Positions 36,542 through 40,482 of a DNA stretch of 40,482 nucleotides are shown here, piece by piece. A program made the position numbers and the translations under genes. The notes under the pieces were generated by a model, which was not told the DNA's origin, did no database searches, and saw nothing but the letters and a program-made list of their open reading frames with translations. The DNA lies in IMG/VR virus record IMGVR_UViG_3300047375_000099, positions 1-40,482 of that record; one strand, 5' to 3'. Numbering within the stretch: the stretch's first letter is position 1; every line of letters starts with the position of its first letter. This DNA is from a virus.

Positions 36542-38683
36542 TTAACCTATTGAAGCATCATCAATAATATTTCTATCTAATTCTTGTGCAGTTGTTACCT
36601 CACTAGAAACTACATAAGTCTGTATAGGTATTTGTGATTGACCACCTATCGCACTTGCTAATTGATTTGTACCACTTGCTCCAACTATGTTAAATGCAGG
36701 GGATTGACTTTCTATTTCTGTTGGTGCAGGTATTTGTTTTGGTGGTCTTACTTGGTCAGGTTTTGGTGCACCACCTTTTCCTAATGCAGATAATGCTTTT
36801 GCAGTTGCAGCTACGTTTGCAGCTATTCCTATTCCTGCCCCAATAGTATTTGCAGTAACTAATTTTGCAGCTATACCTACTGATGCTCCTGCTGTTGGAA
36901 TTGCTAATGCTGCCCCTTGTGCAGTTATGGCTGCATTTGATGCTTGTGTTTCTATTACTGTTCTAGCAACATTTACTGCAGATTCTCCAATTATTGCTGC
37001 TGCCTGTAACCCTTTATTTTTTCCTGCTAATTGGCTCAGCAAATTAAAACCTGCTGATATATTGTTAAGGTTTTGAGTTTGTAGTTTTTTCTTAAAATTA
37101 ACTAATTCCTGCTCAATTTGTTTTTGTTTTTCAGCATCTGTTATTTTTGCCTCTGTTATTTTATTATCATAAAATGCTATAATTTCTGCCTCTTGTTCTT
37201 TAGTTAATGTTAAATCTTCAAGTTCTTTTAATTTTCTTTCTTTTAATAATTCAGCTTTTTGTACTTCTGTTTCTGCTTGTTCATTTTCCCTTTGCTTTGT
37301 AATATCATCTAATACTTTATTTACTTCTTCAGTATTTTTAATTACCTTTTCAAGTGCTTCTTTTTTAACAAAACCAACTCCTGCTACAAATGTATATTCA
37401 TTTTCAAATTCATCTGCGTTTGCTTTTTTTTGTGCTGCTTCTTCAGCATTTAATGCTATAATTTGACTTGTAACTTCTTTTGCTTTTGTTAGTTTTGCAG
37501 TTTCTAGGTTTATAAGTTCTGCTTCTAGCCTTGCTTCTTCTTCCTTATCTTCTATTTTAGATTTTCCTAAAGCATTTTCCTTTTGTTTAGCTTCAAACCT
37601 TAATCTAGCTGCTTCAATTTCTTTATTTGTTATTTCCTCCTCTATTGCTCCTGCTTGTTTTAAAAATTCAATTCTTTCAAGTGTACTAAACTTTTCTTTA
37701 TCAATAGCTTTTTCTAATAACTCTGCCCTATCCCTATTTGCTTTTGCTCTATCTACAATATTTTTTCTTTCTATCTTATCTGCCTTTGCTCTTTGGTCAG
37801 CTATTTGACCTGCAATTATAGCTTCTTCTTTTAATTCTTTTACAAATCCTTTAGTTGATTCTGTTACTTTATCTATTGTATTTTTAACTCCTGTTAAACT
37901 ATCTACGTAACTACTTCCTGCTGACTTTGCATCTTCTAAAGCACCTTTAAAATCCCTACTAAATACTTTTTTTATTGCCTTTCCTAAAAAACCAAAAGTA
38001 TCAATAAGACTTTCAATCCTATTAGTTATATTTTCTTTGATTGAATTTTTTAAATCAATTATAGCTTGTTTAGGATTCTCAAATGCTGAAATAATAGCCT
38101 CACCAAAGTCTGCCAATAAATCAACTAGGTTTCCTACAACTGAGCCAATTATACCCAATAATTTTGCATACTTATTTTGACCTTCTTCTGATGATTTAAA
38201 AGCAGTTGTTACTGCAGTAATAGCAATCAATAATGCACCTATTCCTGTTCCTATTATAGCAACCTTTAAAAGATTCATTCCTTTAGTTGCACCACCTAAA
38301 CCACCTTGAAGGTTTTTTAATCCTGATACTAAGCCTCCTGTTTGCTTATCTACTAAACCTAAAGCACCACTATAATCTGCAGCATTTTCTGTTGCTTCCT
38401 TTAGTTCTTCATTTGCTTTTTTCCTATCTTTATTTAAGTCTTTTAAGGCAATCTTTTCATCTTTTAATGCTTCCTTTTTTTCCTTTAAAGCATCCTTTAT
38501 TTTCTTCTGTGCAGCTAAGTCTGTTTTAGATGTTTGGTTTAATTGCTTTTCATATTGACGAATTTCTTTTTCTAAATCATCAATTAAACTTTCCTGTAGT
38601 TTTAATGATTGATTTAATTCATCAACGTTTTTCTGTGCATCTTCGGTTGATAGCTTTAAAGTATATTCTTTTTCTATTGCCAT
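36542..38683 (-). CDS. Tail tape measure protein, type B copy
   Basis: 713 residues. N-terminal coiled coil (VDELNQSLKLQESLIDDLEK), a hydrophobic segment (LLKVAIIGTGIGALLIAITA), further long charged helices, Ala/Gly-rich hydrophobic segments near residues 560-640, and the shared FNIVGASGTNQLASAIGGQ and ELDRNIIDDASIG end. 89 residues longer than the type A protein, which predicts a longer tail. Confidence 0.85.
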   Translation of the reverse strand: MAIEKEYTLKLSTEDAQKNVDELNQSLKLQESLIDDLEKEIRQYEKQLNQTSKTDLAAQKKIKDALKEKKEALKDEKIALKDLNKDRKKANEELKEATENAADYSGALGLVDKQTGGLVSGLKNLQGGLGGATKGMNLLKVAIIGTGIGALLIAITAVTTAFKSSEEGQNKYAKLLGIIGSVVGNLVDLLADFGEAIISAFENPKQAIIDLKNSIKENITNRIESLIDTFGFLGKAIKKVFSRDFKGALEDAKSAGSSYVDSLTGVKNTIDKVTESTKGFVKELKEEAIIAGQIADQRAKADKIERKNIVDRAKANRDRAELLEKAIDKEKFSTLERIEFLKQAGAIEEEITNKEIEAARLRFEAKQKENALGKSKIEDKEEEARLEAELINLETAKLTKAKEVTSQIIALNAEEAAQKKANADEFENEYTFVAGVGFVKKEALEKVIKNTEEVNKVLDDITKQRENEQAETEVQKAELLKERKLKELEDLTLTKEQEAEIIAFYDNKITEAKITDAEKQKQIEQELVNFKKKLQTQNLNNISAGFNLLSQLAGKNKGLQAAAIIGESAVNVARTVIETQASNAAITAQGAALAIPTAGASVGIAAKLVTANTIGAGIGIAANVAATAKALSALGKGGAPKPDQVRPPKQIPAPTEIESQSPAFNIVGASGTNQLASAIGGQSQIPIQTYVVSSEVTTAQELDRNIIDDASIG

Positions 38684-38814
38684 TTGATAGTATTTTTAAT
38701 ATGTTTTAATCCTGACTTTAAGTTTTTAGGCAAAGCATTTTTACCCTGTGCAATTTTTATGTTTTCCGTTTCTCCTTTTGCTATCTGCAATAAGTCTACT
38801 ATATTTTTTATCAT
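38674..38814 (-). CDS. Tiny tail-module protein, type B copy
   Basis: 46 residues (MIKNIVDLLQIAKGETENIK, IAQGKNALPKNLK). ATGA overlap with the tail protein and 10-nt overlap with tape measure, as in the type A copy at 8573-8716. Confidence 0.6.
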   Translation of the reverse strand: MIKNIVDLLQIAKGETENIKIAQGKNALPKNLKSGLKHIKNTIKWQ

Positions 38815-40482
38815 AATGTTGTGAATGAATATGGTGCTGATGGTGATGATGCATTTAATAGAATATCATAAGCAACAATAGTTACAGAATAAGTTGTTCC
38901 TGATGTTAAGCCTGTAATCGTATCTGAATAGGTTGTTTGTAATGGTTGTGCTAAAGACCCACCAACAGGGCTTCCATTGAAAGATATAACATAATAGGAC
39001 ATAGTAGTTCCATCAGGCGATACAGATGGATTCCAATTTATAGTTACAGATGTTTGACCTATATTAGTAGCATTAACCCCTCCTACTGTACTAGGTGGTG
39101 CTTGTGATGTTGTAGTTAATGTACTTTTAACATCATTCAATAATTCAAATTCTGTTTTCCCTGTTGTTAAATTAGTTGTTAGAGAATTTATCTTATAATT
39201 ATTTTGACCTATTTGTATAAGGTTATTTAACTGCAAATTATAATAAATCTTCATAGGTAGGTATGCAGTAACCTTTGTTAATCTTCTTCTATTATTAAAT
39301 ACGTTACTTATGTATGTTCTATAATCAGTATAAAATAATGTATCTGTAAAATCTAAAGAATTAACCCCTGCTTCATTTGCCTGATATTCATTTATCTCAT
39401 TTCCAAAATGTATATTTTCTTTACTTGTAGATGATGATAAAGCCAAAGCATTTGATGGAATGTAGTAATCATCAATATCTAATTTTACTCCTGCAACAAA
39501 ATCCCTTATTCTTATGCTTGTTCCATTCGATTGCCTAATAGGATAAAATAATAAAGGCGAGCCAAAGTAAGGCTCTTGGTTATCATCTACAAAATAACCC
39601 CATTGAACAGTAGTTGCAGTTCCACCCTGCACATCATAAAGCCTTTCATATTGCAAATGCTCAAAAGGTACTTCTAGATTATAAGGTTTTGATGGTGCAT
39701 CAAATATATCTCCATTTAAAGTATATTGTAAGCTACCCCATTGTGTATTATTTAACTGCTCAAATTGTTTTGCTAAAAATGTTCCTAGTCCTTTGTATTT
39801 AAATTCTACACTTGAAAAAGGTAACGCAACATTAACTGCTGATTTTGTAGTATCTAAATACTTGTCAATATTTATAGGCTCTGATACAATATTTGAAAAT
39901 TCAACACATTCAACTGACTCAACAGTTCCTCCATCTGCAATTACTCTTTTCACATATTGATTCCCTGTTCCTGCGTCATAATAACTATCTAAAGTTCTAA
40001 CAACAATAGTTCCTGTATTATCTACATAAGCAGTTAAATTAAACATCTTAAAAAGACCTGTTAAGAATTCTATGATAGTCATCTTAGGCATTTGCTCCTG
40101 TATATTAAACTCCTTAAAAGCAGTTGTAGTAAATGTTGAAGCATTAGAAAAAATCATTTGCCCATTATTACCAAAACCACCGATAGTTCCTGTTGTCCAA
40201 CTTACAGTCATTGTTATGCTACTTGCTGCAAAAGTCATAGTAGTAGATGATGCAATTTGAATAGAATAAGTACTATTATTCCAAGGCACTAATATAAGTT
40301 GCTGATTGCCTGTTCCTGTTTTTTCTCCTACAACTATTGACCCATTTCTAATAACCCTAACAGTATAAGCATCTGTCGTATTTGGTGGTACAACATCTAA
40401 ACTTAAAAAAGAAATGCTATAAGGTGGTGTAGCAGTTGTAGATACAATCCCATTAGTTGCATTGGCTACTGATGGTTGACAA
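38811..40482 (-). CDS. Large tail protein with FN3 domain and mini-domain insertion, type B copy (5' end cut)
   Basis: At least 556 residues; the frame stays open to the right edge, and a GTG at 40289 that could be taken as a start lies inside sequence aligned with the type A protein (LIIVPFNNSTYT versus LILVPWNNSTYS). Shared blocks as in 8716-11157, with one FN3 domain at the end (VTINWNPSVSPDGTTMSYYV, TGLTSGTTYSVTIVAYD). Against type A it has a clean insertion of about 27 residues (QYVKRVIADGGTVESVECVE) between DSYY.AG and PI.I.KY.DT. Confidence 0.7.
   Translation of the reverse strand, partial: CQPSVANATNGIVSTTATPPYSISFLSLDVVPPNTTDAYTVRVIRNGSIVVGEKTGTGNQQLILVPWNNSTYSIQIASSTTMTFAASSITMTVSWTTGTIGGFGNNGQMIFSNASTFTTTAFKEFNIQEQMPKMTIIEFLTGLFKMFNLTAYVDNTGTIVVRTLDSYYDAGTGNQYVKRVIADGGTVESVECVEFSNIVSEPINIDKYLDTTKSAVNVALPFSSVEFKYKGLGTFLAKQFEQLNNTQWGSLQYTLNGDIFDAPSKPYNLEVPFEHLQYERLYDVQGGTATTVQWGYFVDDNQEPYFGSPLLFYPIRQSNGTSIRIRDFVAGVKLDIDDYYIPSNALALSSSTSKENIHFGNEINEYQANEAGVNSLDFTDTLFYTDYRTYISNVFNNRRRLTKVTAYLPMKIYYNLQLNNLIQIGQNNYKINSLTTNLTTGKTEFELLNDVKSTLTTTSQAPPSTVGGVNATNIGQTSVTINWNPSVSPDGTTMSYYVISFNGSPVGGSLAQPLQTTYSDTITGLTSGTTYSVTIVAYDILLNASSPSAPYSFTTL

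Noticed and set aside
40287-40289. GTG start for the right-edge tail protein
   Set aside because: The frame is open to the window edge and the sequence upstream aligns with the type A tail protein, so this codon is internal Val.
1-40482. Tandem prophages in a bacterial chromosome
   Set aside because: No integrase, attachment repeats, repressor region or bacterial genes; the early and lysis modules occur once only. Not excluded outside the window.
1-40482. tRNA genes and CRISPR arrays
   Set aside because: No cloverleaf-compatible GGTTCRA-type segments with matching stems and no regularly spaced repeats were noticed by eye.

Overview
The window is bacteriophage DNA and every supported gene lies on the minus strand, so transcription runs from high to low coordinates. 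The DNA is AT-rich. Genes are packed with TAATG or ATGA overlaps, Shine-Dalgarno sites are weak or absent, and one promoter fits the Bacteroidetes pattern (TTG, 19 nt, TAnnTTTG). The structural proteins (XkdF-type protease, MACxLTxGR tube-like protein, CLCWDTNTYS small protein, LamG-like fibres) resemble those of tailed phages of Flavobacteriia. The likely source is a long-tailed (siphovirus-like) phage of a marine or freshwater flavobacterium. No integrase, tRNA or CRISPR array was seen.

Layout in the direction of transcription. 40482-36542: tail protein with an FN3 domain (cut by the window edge), a tiny gene, and tape measure. 36505-30075: protease, small Cys protein, acidic scaffold-like protein, major capsid, tube-like protein, connector, portal, adaptor and two small genes. 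30031-27523: two tandem LamG-like receptor-binding proteins. 27470-25566: lysis module (small membrane proteins, thioredoxin-like protein, M15 endolysin, three-TM holin). 25175-16728: early genes (ERF recombinase, SSB, two GIY-YIG proteins, RecA-like ATPase, a thymidylate-synthase-fold enzyme, MazG domain, RecE-like exonuclease, DnaA-type DNA-binding protein, many small genes). 16451-14181: sigma-like factor and terminase. 14008-8573: tail chaperone with a frameshift, tail completion genes, tail proteins. 8585-310: a second, diverged copy of tape measure to adaptor. 305-1: start of a second LamG fibre.

The structural module is therefore present twice, about 70-75% identical in the best proteins (type A, 1-14 kb; type B, 30-40 kb). 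The first 108 bases recur exactly at 29724-29831. The simplest reading is one complete circular or terminally redundant type A genome of about 29.7 kb (1-29723), joined through a shared fibre region to the structural module of a related phage B. This could be an assembly chimera of two co-occurring phages or a real recombinant.

Strongest observation: reading by eye, the tetranucleotide CCTG/CAGG is absent from type A DNA (1-19.8 kb and 22.0-27.3 kb), while CCAG/CTGG is absent from type B DNA (27.59-40.48 kb). Each is common in the other type. This mirror-image avoidance marks a sharp A/B border near 27.3-27.6 kb, assigns the fibres to type B, and exposes an island at about 19.6-22.1 kb that avoids neither.

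That island carries the most interesting gene set: a thymidylate-synthase homologue with the Asn-to-Asp change known from dCMP (hydroxy)methylases, a GIY-YIG/MazG fusion, a small MazG-like protein and a RecE-like nuclease. Together they suggest a compact cytosine-modification and unmodified-DNA-destruction cassette, similar in logic to that of T4. Other notable points are type-specific motifs directly in front of late start codons, a mobile RVxxxGGTxE mini-domain in type B virion proteins, and a -1 frameshift in the tail chaperone.
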